Source of the DNA: JAFDZV01 sp966128725
GTDB lineage: Bacteria; Bacteroidota; Ignavibacteria; OLB7
Length of the DNA stretch: 31,967 bases
Direction: 5' to 3'
NCBI GenBank assembly: GCA_966128725.1
Contig: CBHYLN010000053.1
Coordinates: 1-31,967 of the forward strand
The position numbers and the translations under genes were made by a program. Each line of letters starts with the position of its first letter. The first letter of the stretch is position 1. Of the stretch, positions 1 through 8,424 are shown one piece after another. The notes beneath the pieces were generated by a model that was not told the DNA's origin, ran no database searches, and worked only from the letters and a program-made list of their open reading frames with translations.

Positions 1-157
1 CGATGCCGGCCGGGGCCTTCCAGATGCCACGGGTGGTGTCGGTGCGGGCAATCAACCCGGCCACCGCGCCGCACGGCACAAAACGCTCCACCATGTTTTC
101 GCGCAACGGGTTGGGCGCAAGCATGTGCGGGAAGTAGATCGCAGCGTTCTCGTCCTT
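1..157 (-). pseudogene. Fragment of a second contractile tail sheath gene (5' end lost; continues off the left edge)
   Basis: Read on the minus strand from 154 down to the edge, this encodes about 51 residues that align without gaps to residues of the intact sheath at 1007-2596. I count 29 of 51 identical, including the blocks PCGAVAG, ARTD and RG-x-WKAPAG. The frame is closed by a TGA at 158-160, three codons before homology begins. No ATG precedes it, so the N-terminal half of the protein is missing on this side. At 57% identity it is a separate paralogue, not a copy artefact of the neighbour. It lies directly downstream of the tube gene, where contractile injection loci often carry another sheath gene. 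It may be a truncated pseudogene or the product of recombination between tandem sheath genes. Whether its 3' part is intact cannot be seen. Confidence 0.72.
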
Positions 158-429
158 TCATTCTTGTTCTAGATGCTCTGCGTCCTGCGACTCGTTCGTT
201 GAATGCACGATGTCCTGGCTACGAACATCCCAACATGCCAGGGAAGCCGGTTCGATTCCTTCGTGTGGTCGGCTATCCCGCGCGCTGACCTCGTGGCCTG
301 GCGCATCGTTATGCAAATCGTGATGGGCATCCGGCGCTTGCTGTGTCTGCGCGCTGCCACTGGGCCTATCGCGGAGCGTAAGTCAGCGCCGAACGGATCA
401 CGCATATCCGCAACGAATAACACCGCGCA
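158..429. other. Spacer between tube gene and broken sheath
   Basis: This 272-base stretch has no credible gene. It replaces the expected 5' part of the second sheath gene. The sheath homology stops abruptly at about 155, so this sequence could be foreign to the original locus. I saw no transposase, terminal repeats or clear hairpin in it. Confidence 0.4.
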
Positions 430-996
430 CTAGGCCCGGCCGGGTGGTGTGGCCACCGCACCACCACCGGCGTTTACCGGCTCCACGAACGTTGGCTCCA
501 TCGGTTCTGTCTGTTCGCGGTCGCGTTCCCAGCCCTCGTTCTCCAACTTGATATGCTGAATGGCCACCATGTTCCCGTTGGCATCAAGGTCTGGCAAGGC
601 CTGGTATTCGCTTACCCAGCAGCGATACACCTTGTAGGCGATCACTACCTGGCCTGCCTCGTTAAGCAGTTCGATGATGATGTCCTTGCGGAACCGGAGC
701 AGCCCGTTGGGCGAGGTACCGCCGGGACCGTAGTTCCAGACCTTGCTTGCCCATTCCTCGAACTCGGTGTCGTGAGTCACGCCGCGCTCCAGCATGATGG
801 CCTCGTACTTGGTGCGCGCCGGCGACTTCCGCGTAAACACGGGGTTGCCGCCTTCGTCGTGTTCGAACAGAGCGGTTGAGCGCTTCAAACCACCAACCTT
901 GCTGATACCGGCAACGTAGCGCCCTTCCCACTTCACCCTGAACTTGAAACTCTTGTATGGATCGTACCGATGTGTGTTAACGTTGAACTGTGCCAT
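430..996 (-). CDS. Contractile tail tube protein (T4 gp19 / Afp5-Pvc5 family)
   Basis: The 188-residue protein belongs to the tail tube family that stacks as hexameric rings inside the contractile sheath of myophages and extracellular contractile injection systems. The family is recognisable from the N-terminal RYDPYKSFKFRVKWEG block, the VGGLKRST motif followed by EGGNP, the LERGVTHD segment, and the C-terminal SEYQALPDLDANGN and KLENEGWERD blocks. It is longer than typical 140-150 residue tubes because of a Pro/Gly/Ala-rich tail of about 30 residues. The start is supported by a GAGGAG sequence a few bases upstream. It begins 10 bases after the sheath stop, so the two are almost certainly co-transcribed. 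A phage origin rather than an injection system cannot be excluded, because baseplate, ATPase and toxin genes lie outside the window. Confidence 0.9.
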   Translation of the reverse strand: MAQFNVNTHRYDPYKSFKFRVKWEGRYVAGISKVGGLKRSTALFEHDEGGNPVFTRKSPARTKYEAIMLERGVTHDTEFEEWASKVWNYGPGGTSPNGLLRFRKDIIIELLNEAGQVVIAYKVYRCWVSEYQALPDLDANGNMVAIQHIKLENEGWERDREQTEPMEPTFVEPVNAGGGAVATPPGRA

Positions 997-1006
997 GTTT
1001 CACTCC

Positions 1007-2596
1007 TCACGCTACTGACTGGCCAGCAACCTGCTGGATCTTGAGAACGATGAACTCCGCGGGCCTGGTTGGCGCGAACCCGATAACAACGTTGACAATG
1101 CCGCTGTTGATGTCGCTTGCGGTGGTGGTATCCCTGTCGCAACGGACGAAGTAGGAATCGCGCGGCGACGCGCCAGCAAAGGCTCCCTTGGCAAACAACT
1201 CGTGCATGAACGCTCCAACGTTCATCCGGAGCTGCGCCCACAGCGATTCATCGTTCGGCTCGAACACCGCCCACTGCGTCCCGCGTTGCAAGCTCTCCTC
1301 GATGTACAACGCAAGGCGGCGCACCGGCAGATACTTCCACTCGCTGGCAAGGCGGTCGGCGCCACGCAACGTGCGTGCGCCCCACACCACATGCCCGAAC
1401 GCCGGCTGCGTGCGCAGGCAGTTGATGCCGATAGGATTCAGCCGGCCGTTCTGTGGGTCGGTCATGTTCACGGCCAACGCCCCAACACCACGCAACGACG
1501 CATCAACACCGGCCGGCGCCTTCCACACGCCGCGTTGCGCGTCGGTGCGGGCCATCACGCCCGCCACGGCACCACATGGCGCGAACTCCGTCAGGGCATT
1601 GTTGCGCAAGGGATCGGCCATGCGGACGTTCGGGAAGTACAGCGCCGAGTTCGGGCTGCGCAGATTCAAATCATCCACCATCGCCTCGGCCGTTGCCACG
1701 CTTGTCCAGTCGATTGGTGGATCCACCAGCAGGATTGCCCGCCGTTGCTCGCAGTATCGAAGCGCCGGCTCCCAAACGGTGGTCGGGATATCAATGCTTC
1801 CGGAGATGGCTCGCGTGGATTGCAGTGGAGGAATGCAGAGGATGTTGAAGATGTCCGTTTTCTCCAGCGCGTACAGCCCTTGCTTGTTTTCCTTGAAGGC
1901 ATCGGTGCCATCGTCGAAGTTCGCGGGCTCCAGCACGTCGCCGTCGGTGCCGTTCACGGCTTCGGCAACCAACACCTCCTCGCCGTTGGTTGCAAGCGGG
2001 CGCGTGCTTGGCATCCCGCTTTGCTCAACGCGCACAAGCCTGGAGTTCGTTGCCAGCACACGCGGCAGAAACCGCGGCGAGTTCGGCTCGGAGATGGTCA
2101 CATTCAGGAACTGCTCCGATACCAGAACAACCTTGTCGATCTCTTCGGTAACGGTCAGGTTGAACAACGAATCCTCTCCACCGGTCGCGGTATCGTAGTC
2201 CACAACCGCACGCAGATTATTGCCCCAGGCACCAGGGCTTACCGCGTTCAAGATCAGCGGCGTCACCGAGTGGTCGCTGCGGTTGACCGGCAGACTCAGG
2301 CGCGCGGTGGATTCGGCGATGCTGGTAACCGGGTTGAACAATCGCACGATCACGGCATTGGCGCCGCCGTTCAGGAAGTACTGATACACGGCGTAACTCA
2401 TCGTGCTATCGGTCCACAACCCGCCAAACGTACGTTCGTAGTCGCCAAATCCGGTGATCAGGACGGGCTCGGCAACAGGCCCACGAAGCGCACGCCCCGC
2501 GAACGCGGTTACGGAGGTAGGCACACCGGTGATGGTATGCACGCCGCTCGGTATCTCCTCGACATAGATGCCGGGATAGGTCAACTGTTGAGGCAT
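1007..2596 (-). CDS. Contractile tail sheath protein
   Basis: The 529-residue protein is a tail sheath subunit of the kind found in myophage tails, R-type pyocins and PVC/Afp-like injection particles. It would form the outer contractile tube around the protein encoded just downstream. Family features are the N-terminal YPGIYVEEIPSG followed by GVPTSVTAFAGRA, the middle PCGAVAGVMARTD and RGVWKAPAGV blocks, NGRLNPIGINCLR, and the C-terminal stretch around NVVIGFAPTRPAEFIVLKI. Length is within the family's range. The chosen ATG has GGAGAG about 8 bases upstream. It is first in a minus-strand operon with the tube gene. No promoter was confidently located in the 520-base upstream gap. Confidence 0.93.
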   Translation of the reverse strand: MPQQLTYPGIYVEEIPSGVHTITGVPTSVTAFAGRALRGPVAEPVLITGFGDYERTFGGLWTDSTMSYAVYQYFLNGGANAVIVRLFNPVTSIAESTARLSLPVNRSDHSVTPLILNAVSPGAWGNNLRAVVDYDTATGGEDSLFNLTVTEEIDKVVLVSEQFLNVTISEPNSPRFLPRVLATNSRLVRVEQSGMPSTRPLATNGEEVLVAEAVNGTDGDVLEPANFDDGTDAFKENKQGLYALEKTDIFNILCIPPLQSTRAISGSIDIPTTVWEPALRYCEQRRAILLVDPPIDWTSVATAEAMVDDLNLRSPNSALYFPNVRMADPLRNNALTEFAPCGAVAGVMARTDAQRGVWKAPAGVDASLRGVGALAVNMTDPQNGRLNPIGINCLRTQPAFGHVVWGARTLRGADRLASEWKYLPVRRLALYIEESLQRGTQWAVFEPNDESLWAQLRMNVGAFMHELFAKGAFAGASPRDSYFVRCDRDTTTASDINSGIVNVVIGFAPTRPAEFIVLKIQQVAGQSVA

Positions 2597-3117
2597 GAAA
2601 TGCTCTCCTTCTCCTCTCGTTCCGGGCCTCGTGACGATGCCGATGTTCGTTGTGGCGTTACGGTTGCCGCTGCAAAACCGCGCGGATCATGCCCCGCGCC
2701 CGTATGGGCCGGCATGGATGCGATGAGCGACTCAGCCGGGCCGCGAAGGCCATCGATCCCCGAAAAACGGGAGCGCCGATGACGGCCCAGGCTGCTGATG
2801 CTGGATGTGACTGTGATCGCGTTGATGTGCGCGGTAGTGCTGTAGTAACGATGCAAAGGTAATCGGATGAACACCCCGCGCGCAAGACCTTTTTCGCGCG
2901 AAGAAGAAAAAAGATGGGTGCCCTTTGCTGCAATCAAGCACCGTGATCGGTGAAGAATATATCTTTGCCCACTCAATCTGGTCAGGATCGAACAGGCACG
3001 TGCTATTGGCTGCAGATCCCACGCGGCAACGCCCCACTACGACCAGCGGCGACGAGTACACCCACATATTCCAGTCCCACAACCGCGGCACGCATCACCG
3101 CGCAAACCGACACAATC
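2597..3117. other. Divergent intergenic region between the tail operon and the lipoprotein cluster
   Basis: About 520 bases without a credible gene separate the minus-strand sheath operon from the plus-strand lipoproteins, so promoters for both are expected here. A perfect 10-base palindrome TTCGCGCGAA lies at 2893-2902, beside a purine-rich run, and could be an operator. A FCB-type -7 element is at 2960-2967. Confidence 0.45.
2960..2967 (+). promoter_or_regulatory. Candidate FCB-type -7 element TATCTTTG
   Basis: TATCTTTG matches the TAnnTTTG -7 consensus of Bacteroidota primary sigma factors. It lies about 150 bases before the first lipoprotein start. No good -33 element is seen at the usual distance, so this is weak. 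Confidence 0.3.
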
Positions 3118-4608
3118 ATGTCCCGAATTCTTGCACACACAGCGGCACCGCTCTTCGCGGCGATCATCGGCATATTCGCGGCCGGCTGTATGCCACCGGC
3201 CACGATAACACCATTGCCCGGCTCGTCGGTAGGTTCCTTGATTATCGAGGACATCAACTACCCGCAGGAAGCCCAATTGCTACCTGACCGAGCCGAAAAC
3301 ACGCTTACGCTGGTTCACAAGGGTAACCATGGCTCCATTGCCGTGCGGCATCTTTCGCACGAGCTGGTACAACTATGGCAACACGAACTCAACGCGGAGG
3401 AACTGGCAACGTCGGTTGGGATCAACGAGCTGAATGTGCGAAAGCATATTCTGCGCGCCAGCCCCTCCACAGTGGATGTGATCGCCATCGGAAGTGGCCG
3501 TACGGCCGTTGAGGACAGCCTGTACGTGATTGCCGTTCGGCTGGATAAAAAAGACGGCAACGTAGTCAGCGTGACAAGCGTCGATCGCCGACGCCTGAGT
3601 GGAACCGAGAGCGATCAGGAATTTCGGATAACAATCGATTCAACAAACACGTACGCGGCGCTTACCACCGAGGACCGCGACGCAACAAGCGATTCGCTGA
3701 GGATTGAAGGAATTGTGGTGAACGCCAACTACCACCCGGTGTATTCGTTCACGCACGTGTTTGGCCAGGGCGACGATCGTAAAAGCGTCCGCCGCACCAT
3801 AACAATCGACGAGAAAGGACGAACCGCCGTAATCACGCTGAACAACAACCGCCTCGCAGTAACACAGCGAGGAATTGGGATGCCGCCGCGCTCGATGCAA
3901 TTCACGCTACCCGGAATCTCCGAAGATGGCTCCGCGTTTGTCAGGATACTCGCGGCGACTCCCGAACCGTCGCTGCTGTCGTTGCGCATCCCACGGTACA
4001 ACAACCGAGCCCTGACAGGCCTGGCCCAGTGCCGAATCGATCTGAACCGCTTCGATACGCTGTGGACTTCATACTACGCGCTTACACCTGCACGGTTGGA
4101 AGCGTTGGGAATGGACGCCCCTTTCGACGACGTGTTCTACACGTACGACAATCTCGGAAGCAGCCGGAACGGCACACAGATCGCGATTTTTGAACAGTGG
4201 GACATCGATTTCAACGTCCGCAAAAACGGCCTGTATCGCAGCACTGCCGGAAATATTCTGGTTCTGGCGTTTAATGCCGACGGAACGCCAACCTGGCAGA
4301 AACTCATCAAGCGCGAGGAACACACCACGACCTATCAGATCTCTGACGTCCTTCGGGCGAATGCCTGCGTCGACGAGCGCGGGAATCTGCGAATCCTATA
4401 TCGCGAGGGCAGCCAGTGGATGCAACGAGCTATTCCGCTCAAAGGCGAACCAACCATGAGCGATGCGCTCCCGATTGCCGAGTTCGGAACCGGAACAACT
4501 CTCTCCACTTCAACAATCGTGAGCCTAGGCCCACGTACCCTGTATGCCCTTGGCTCCAGTGGAAACAACGGCAAGGTGATATCGTTGTGGCAGATCTCGT
4601 TGCCGTGA
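3118..4608 (+). CDS. Lipoprotein of unknown function, first of three tandem paralogues
   Basis: The 496-residue product begins with a lipoprotein signal peptide: a hydrophobic stretch ending in FAAGC, with Cys24 as the lipidation site. The ATG at 3118 is chosen because it places this signal at the N-terminus; an in-frame ATG at 2950 would add an unlikely 56-residue extension. No clear ribosome site is seen. The mature part is rich in beta-strand-like alternation and reads like a propeller-type sensor or binding protein (repeated strand blocks such as DSLYVIAVRLD), but no catalytic motif is recognisable. It is clearly related to the products of 4803-6353 and 6774-8231. It should sit in a membrane facing the periplasm or outside. 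Function unknown. Confidence 0.82.
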   Translation: MSRILAHTAAPLFAAIIGIFAAGCMPPATITPLPGSSVGSLIIEDINYPQEAQLLPDRAENTLTLVHKGNHGSIAVRHLSHELVQLWQHELNAEELATSVGINELNVRKHILRASPSTVDVIAIGSGRTAVEDSLYVIAVRLDKKDGNVVSVTSVDRRRLSGTESDQEFRITIDSTNTYAALTTEDRDATSDSLRIEGIVVNANYHPVYSFTHVFGQGDDRKSVRRTITIDEKGRTAVITLNNNRLAVTQRGIGMPPRSMQFTLPGISEDGSAFVRILAATPEPSLLSLRIPRYNNRALTGLAQCRIDLNRFDTLWTSYYALTPARLEALGMDAPFDDVFYTYDNLGSSRNGTQIAIFEQWDIDFNVRKNGLYRSTAGNILVLAFNADGTPTWQKLIKREEHTTTYQISDVLRANACVDERGNLRILYREGSQWMQRAIPLKGEPTMSDALPIAEFGTGTTLSTSTIVSLGPRTLYALGSSGNNGKVISLWQISLP

Positions 4609-4802
4609 TTACAGTGTAACATGGGAACGCAACCGACGGACGTCACCGTTGGCGAAGGGCTCCATCAGGCTCACCAAGCCCGGACACCGGCGCCGGCTGG
4701 CGACTATTCCGGGGGGTGCCTTTGCCGGGCAACGTCGAGCCAGGATGGCTGGCCGAGTTATCAACGCAGTGCATCTACTCATACAGAGCTTGCAGGCCAA
4801 CA

Positions 4803-6353
4803 ATGAACCAGCGTGCCTCCCTGCAGTATTCCACGACGTTCGTACGCATTTCCCAAGCCCAGGACCGGCTGAACCACACAGGCGTGCTCACGGCGTTCGC
4901 CGCTGTGATCGCAACGTTCGTTCTGAGCGGCTGTGTCTCGTTCGAATTCCGATTGTTGGGAAACACAGCCAAACACGAGGCAACAATCATGGGCCTGCCT
5001 GCCCCGCTGACATCGGGTCGCCCGATGATCCAGCTCCGTGGCGAGAACTTCCTGCTATGCCGAGCCGAGGCCGCAGACACGGTCTTCATCGAGCGATACG
5101 ACGGTCAGTTGCGACGTACGTGGAGCACCGCCATCTCGCCAAGATTCAGCAGCGCCGATTTCTACCCCTACCCGAACCAGAAATGGAACGGTACCGAACT
5201 TCTGAATCAGATGAATGTCATTGGCAATCATGTTGCGCTGTTGCGAACCCGGTACGGCACGGTAGATCCGGACAGCGCCTACGCGGACATCACGATGTTC
5301 GATCTGGCCGATGGAACGGTGCGTTCGACACGAACACTGGACTCGGCTCGGCTGCAAGACAGCACTGACCCACGGCACGACATTTTCACGATGCAATGGT
5401 CGCAGGATTCGACATACACGATGGTAGCAATCGCGGAGCAACGAACAACCGACTCCGTCCGGTTGAAGCTCACGGTAATGACGTCGGATTTTCAGCCACT
5501 GTCGCGCCGCGCCATCACCCGCAGCAGCAACCAGCCGATATCCGCACTGGCACTGGACAACGCCGGCGATGTCATCATGTTGACCGACCTGAAAGGTGGC
5601 AGGCTCCGCATCGATCGGCTGGCACTGGCCGGAGGCAAGCCGGACTCGGTAGTAACGATCACGATGGTGGACTCGGCAGCAACCGATCTTGAAGTGCTGG
5701 ACTATTCGTTTGGATTCGACGGCAGCCACCAATTGCTGTTTCAAACCGCGCTTGGGGTGAAGTCACAGCTCACGCACGTTTCCTTTACGCGCCTGTCCAC
5801 GATTTCTATGACCGTGACGCAAAGCCGCACGGCCCGCATCCAGCGCGATACCCTTCGGGCGATACTCGGCGAATCAGGCGGATTCCATAATGCTTCGTTC
5901 GAATCAATGTATCCCTACGGCAATAATCCGCTGGCATTTGTTACGACCATCGGGGGAACAAGCGATCGATACGGGAAGAACAAGGACGTTGCGCTGATAT
6001 TGGGGCAGAACCATGACGGCGACGCGCTGTGGATGGCGGGGTTGCGATTGACACAGATTCCCAAGAGACGCGACATGTGGCGCAGTCATCCGGCACGTTC
6101 CGGCGCCATGCAGATCCTGCACCGCGACCGGGGACTTGTGGAGATCAGGGAGTACAATACGGTGAACGGGAAGGAAAATGTTGAGCGCAACATACAGTTG
6201 CTGAATCTGGGCTCCGGAATCGAATTCCGCGACGAACATGTCTTATGGATCAACGACAATACGTTGGTGGTTGCCGTACCCACAACGTGGCGTCAAAGCA
6301 TCTGGCAATTGATCCGTTTGGACGTTGGGCGCGGTACACCGGCCGAGCGCTAG
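4803..6353 (+). CDS. Lipoprotein of unknown function, second of three tandem paralogues
   Basis: The 516-residue product has a canonical lipobox LSGC (Cys44) after a hydrophobic run, preceded by an unusually long polar N-region of about 28 residues. The ATG at 4803 is preferred over a GTG at 4716, which would place the signal too far inside. It aligns with both neighbours: DSAYADITMFD here matches DSLYVIAVRLD in the first and DSLYAIARLID in the third, each followed by a short turn and a V/I-x-S-T/V strand. GGKPDSVVTITMVDSA matches GGKSDTVITVALGNTA of the third protein. No enzyme motif is visible. The gap to the upstream gene is 194 bases, so it may have its own promoter. Function unknown. Confidence 0.82.
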   Translation: MNQRASLQYSTTFVRISQAQDRLNHTGVLTAFAAVIATFVLSGCVSFEFRLLGNTAKHEATIMGLPAPLTSGRPMIQLRGENFLLCRAEAADTVFIERYDGQLRRTWSTAISPRFSSADFYPYPNQKWNGTELLNQMNVIGNHVALLRTRYGTVDPDSAYADITMFDLADGTVRSTRTLDSARLQDSTDPRHDIFTMQWSQDSTYTMVAIAEQRTTDSVRLKLTVMTSDFQPLSRRAITRSSNQPISALALDNAGDVIMLTDLKGGRLRIDRLALAGGKPDSVVTITMVDSAATDLEVLDYSFGFDGSHQLLFQTALGVKSQLTHVSFTRLSTISMTVTQSRTARIQRDTLRAILGESGGFHNASFESMYPYGNNPLAFVTTIGGTSDRYGKNKDVALILGQNHDGDALWMAGLRLTQIPKRRDMWRSHPARSGAMQILHRDRGLVEIREYNTVNGKENVERNIQLLNLGSGIEFRDEHVLWINDNTLVVAVPTTWRQSIWQLIRLDVGRGTPAER

Positions 6354-6362
6354 TGGCTTGGT

Positions 6363-6488
6363 ACATGTGTAGGCGCCGGCACGCGCATCCTCATCAGCCA
6401 GCACACGAACCAGGCTGCCCCGGCTGTCGTGAAGCGTAAGCAGCACCGGCCCATCGGCCGGCAGGGTACAGGCAAGCGCGGCGCGTTC
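6363..6488 (-). pseudogene. Relic of a FlgD-like / type IX secretion-type C-terminal domain
   Basis: On the minus strand this reads ALACTLPADGPVLLTLHD, then SRGSLVRVLADEDARAGAYT. That pattern is a strand with LP-x-x-GPV-x-L-x-L-x-D, then RG-x-x-V-R-x-L, then an AG-x-Y/H-T turn. It is characteristic of the small Ig-like domain at the C-terminus of FCB secreted proteins (FlgD-Ig/Por secretion tail). The rest of such a domain, which normally continues with a GLASGxYF-type strand, is absent and there is no parent gene on this strand. It is therefore a decayed remnant. The match is by eye only. Confidence 0.5.
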
Positions 6489-6537
6489 GGTGTCATCGCC
6501 ATGGCACCGCTCCCCTGCAACGCTGGATCTGATTAGG

Positions 6538-6566
6538 TTATCGAACCAGCTGCACCGTGGTATGAT
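6538..6566 (+). promoter_or_regulatory. Weak sigma70-type promoter candidate
   Basis: TTATCG (6538) and TATGAT (6561) are separated by 17 bases. They match the -35 at 3 of 6 and the -10 at 5 of 6 positions. It would serve the third lipoprotein with a leader of about 200 bases. Confidence 0.28.
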
Positions 6567-6773
6567 ACACGGCCTCACCGGAGACAGCTGGCCATCGCCA
6601 ACACAACCTCAAGAGCGTCGTAAGGTCGCGCCAAGGGGCCTCGGCCGTTCGCTGGCTGCATGGTCGCCACCGGTTGTATATTCGCGGCGGCGCGGGCAAC
6701 GTCACGCGCACGTGTATATCCGCTCATGGCACGAACCGAACAGCAATCAGCCGTGTGCACAATCTCCCGCAAT

Positions 6774-8231
6774 ATGCAATCGATCATTCGCATCGTATTT
6801 GCCATCGTTATCTCGGCAAGCCCATTTCTTTTGGGAGGATGTTCCCTGGGGTATATCGCGGCCACGGACCAGTGTAAATCCCGGCATGTTGACCTCGACC
6901 ATCTACCAGCCTTTTTCGACGATGGATCGCTCGGCCAGACCATCGCGCCCGACAGGTTCGTGACGATGACGAATCCCGAGGACGATCTGCTCCGGCTGAC
7001 GCTGTGGAACGAGAAGCTCGACAGTTTGTGGGCCACGGAAATTCCCATTCCGGACCTGGCACCGGCATTTGTGAACAGGAAGGTGCCCCGCGTGCCGGAT
7101 GGCGAACGCCCGGCGCTTATCTACCGTAGCGGCACCAATCTCGTGATGTTGAGCACCCGTTACACCGAGGAGGATGACGACAGCCTGTATGCAATAGCGA
7201 GATTGATCGATGAAAGAACAGGACGGATTATTTCGACGCAGACTTTGACATCAATATTACTCAATGGCCGTTTCCTCCCTATCTACAAGCGCTATCGCTT
7301 CGCAATTTCCGACGATTCCACGGCAATTGTGTGCGCGGTTCCCACTTACAGGGATTCCCTGGAGCTGTATCTCACATCGTTCAACGGTGACCTTACACCG
7401 GCGCATTCTCGCAATGTCGGGCTTGAGAGAATAAAGGATTTTGGCGTAATGCGTGTGGACAACCTAGGCGATGTGTTTCTGATCGCCAAACCGGAGGATG
7501 ACTCGCTTAGTGTACGCCGCATAGGAATGCACGGTGGCAAAAGTGATACGGTGATCACAGTGGCGCTTGGCAACACGGCGATTCCGGACGCCGAGATCAC
7601 CGACTACATTGCCGATTTCGCGGGCACGAACGACATGATGCTCCTGACGCTGTTGAGCGACGGAAGCACGTTTGCCGGGTTGGGTCTGGCAAACGTGCGA
7701 ACGTCAACGATGGAACACACGCTGGCCACAACAATCGATATGGACCCGAAGGAATTTGAAAAAGCCACGGACAACGAATTCGTTCATCCGAAATTCAGCG
7801 ACTTGTTTGTTGGCCGCCGATCCGATGCGCGGTACCTGATTAACCTGGTTGGATCGGAGGGCGGATTCATGAACCTTCTTGGCAACACATATGTGATGAT
7901 TTCCACCAGCCGCGAAGGCAAGGAGAATTGGCATACAATACATCGATTCAGGGGGCTTCCACCGATTTCATCGCGAATAGGAAGCGATAAAATTCTGCGC
8001 ATGATTTACCGCGAACCCGAGGGCTTTATCTATGAAGAGTTCAATATGAACGATGGAAGGCGAGTGCCCGACATGCGGCGGTTTATCGCCGAGGCCGGCT
8101 TCAGCACCGTTACAAGCCCCCGTTTGTTCGCGCACTGGTCCGACGATAAATCCGTCATTCTGTTCGTTGCAACCGGTGGTGTGAACTCCACAACCTGGCA
8201 CCTGTATAGTTTCGATATGAATCGGCCGTGA
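6774..8231 (+). CDS. Lipoprotein of unknown function, third of three tandem paralogues
   Basis: The 485-residue product starts with a short lipoprotein signal, MQSIIRIVFAIVIS..., ending in LLGGC (Cys23). An upstream in-frame ATG at 6726 is possible but gives a longer N-region. The protein aligns over most of its length with the second paralogue and more loosely with the first. Shared landmarks are DDSLYAIARL, DDSLSVRRIGMHGGKSDT, and a Gly-rich ...GSEGGFMN... block that parallels GESGGFHN in the second. It lacks recognisable catalytic residues. Alternating short hydrophobic strands and D/G turns suggest an all-beta propeller-like fold. The arrangement of three diverged copies on one strand points to old tandem duplication. 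Function unknown. Confidence 0.82.
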   Translation: MQSIIRIVFAIVISASPFLLGGCSLGYIAATDQCKSRHVDLDHLPAFFDDGSLGQTIAPDRFVTMTNPEDDLLRLTLWNEKLDSLWATEIPIPDLAPAFVNRKVPRVPDGERPALIYRSGTNLVMLSTRYTEEDDDSLYAIARLIDERTGRIISTQTLTSILLNGRFLPIYKRYRFAISDDSTAIVCAVPTYRDSLELYLTSFNGDLTPAHSRNVGLERIKDFGVMRVDNLGDVFLIAKPEDDSLSVRRIGMHGGKSDTVITVALGNTAIPDAEITDYIADFAGTNDMMLLTLLSDGSTFAGLGLANVRTSTMEHTLATTIDMDPKEFEKATDNEFVHPKFSDLFVGRRSDARYLINLVGSEGGFMNLLGNTYVMISTSREGKENWHTIHRFRGLPPISSRIGSDKILRMIYREPEGFIYEEFNMNDGRRVPDMRRFIAEAGFSTVTSPRLFAHWSDDKSVILFVATGGVNSTTWHLYSFDMNRP

Positions 8232-8354
8232 CATGTTGCGTGGTATTCTTCACGGCGCGGCGTGGGGCCTGGCTAAGGGCTCCACGGAACCAGAACGCTG
8301 TTGTAAGCGAAGGGTGGTGTAAGGCGTTACGAGCGGTACGCCTGTGGGCATTCA

Positions 8355-8390
8355 ATTGACGCGGCACCCGCCACCGGGCGCCGCGTCAAT
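8355..8390 (-). terminator. Long hairpin at the end of the exporter operon
   Basis: ATTGACGCGGC pairs perfectly with GCCGCGTCAAT (11 bp). After one A/C mismatch, CCCG pairs with CGGG around a CCAC loop. It lies 35 bases past the stop of the last minus-strand operon gene (8425). There is only an AATTGAAT stretch after it rather than a clean T-run, so termination is probable but not certain. Confidence 0.6.
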
Positions 8391-8424
8391 CACCAGAACG
8401 TGCGCGTGCGGCGCGCACCCTTTC

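Larger units (their letters stand above)
6354..6773. other. Intergenic region holding a domain relic and a weak promoter
   Basis: This gap of 420 bases lies between the second and third lipoproteins. It contains a minus-strand coding relic (6363-6488) and a possible plus-strand promoter (6538-6566). The remainder shows no gene. Confidence 0.4.

Noticed and set aside
240..275. GGTTCGATTCC, which looks like a tRNA T-loop
   Set aside because: The T-stem does not pair beyond two or three bases and no acceptor or anticodon arm is found around it.
1202..2782. A 526-codon open frame on the plus strand opposite the sheath gene
   Set aside because: It is the antisense shadow of a clearly recognisable sheath gene. 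Its translation is His/Arg/Gln-rich without domains, as expected from GC-rich codon bias.
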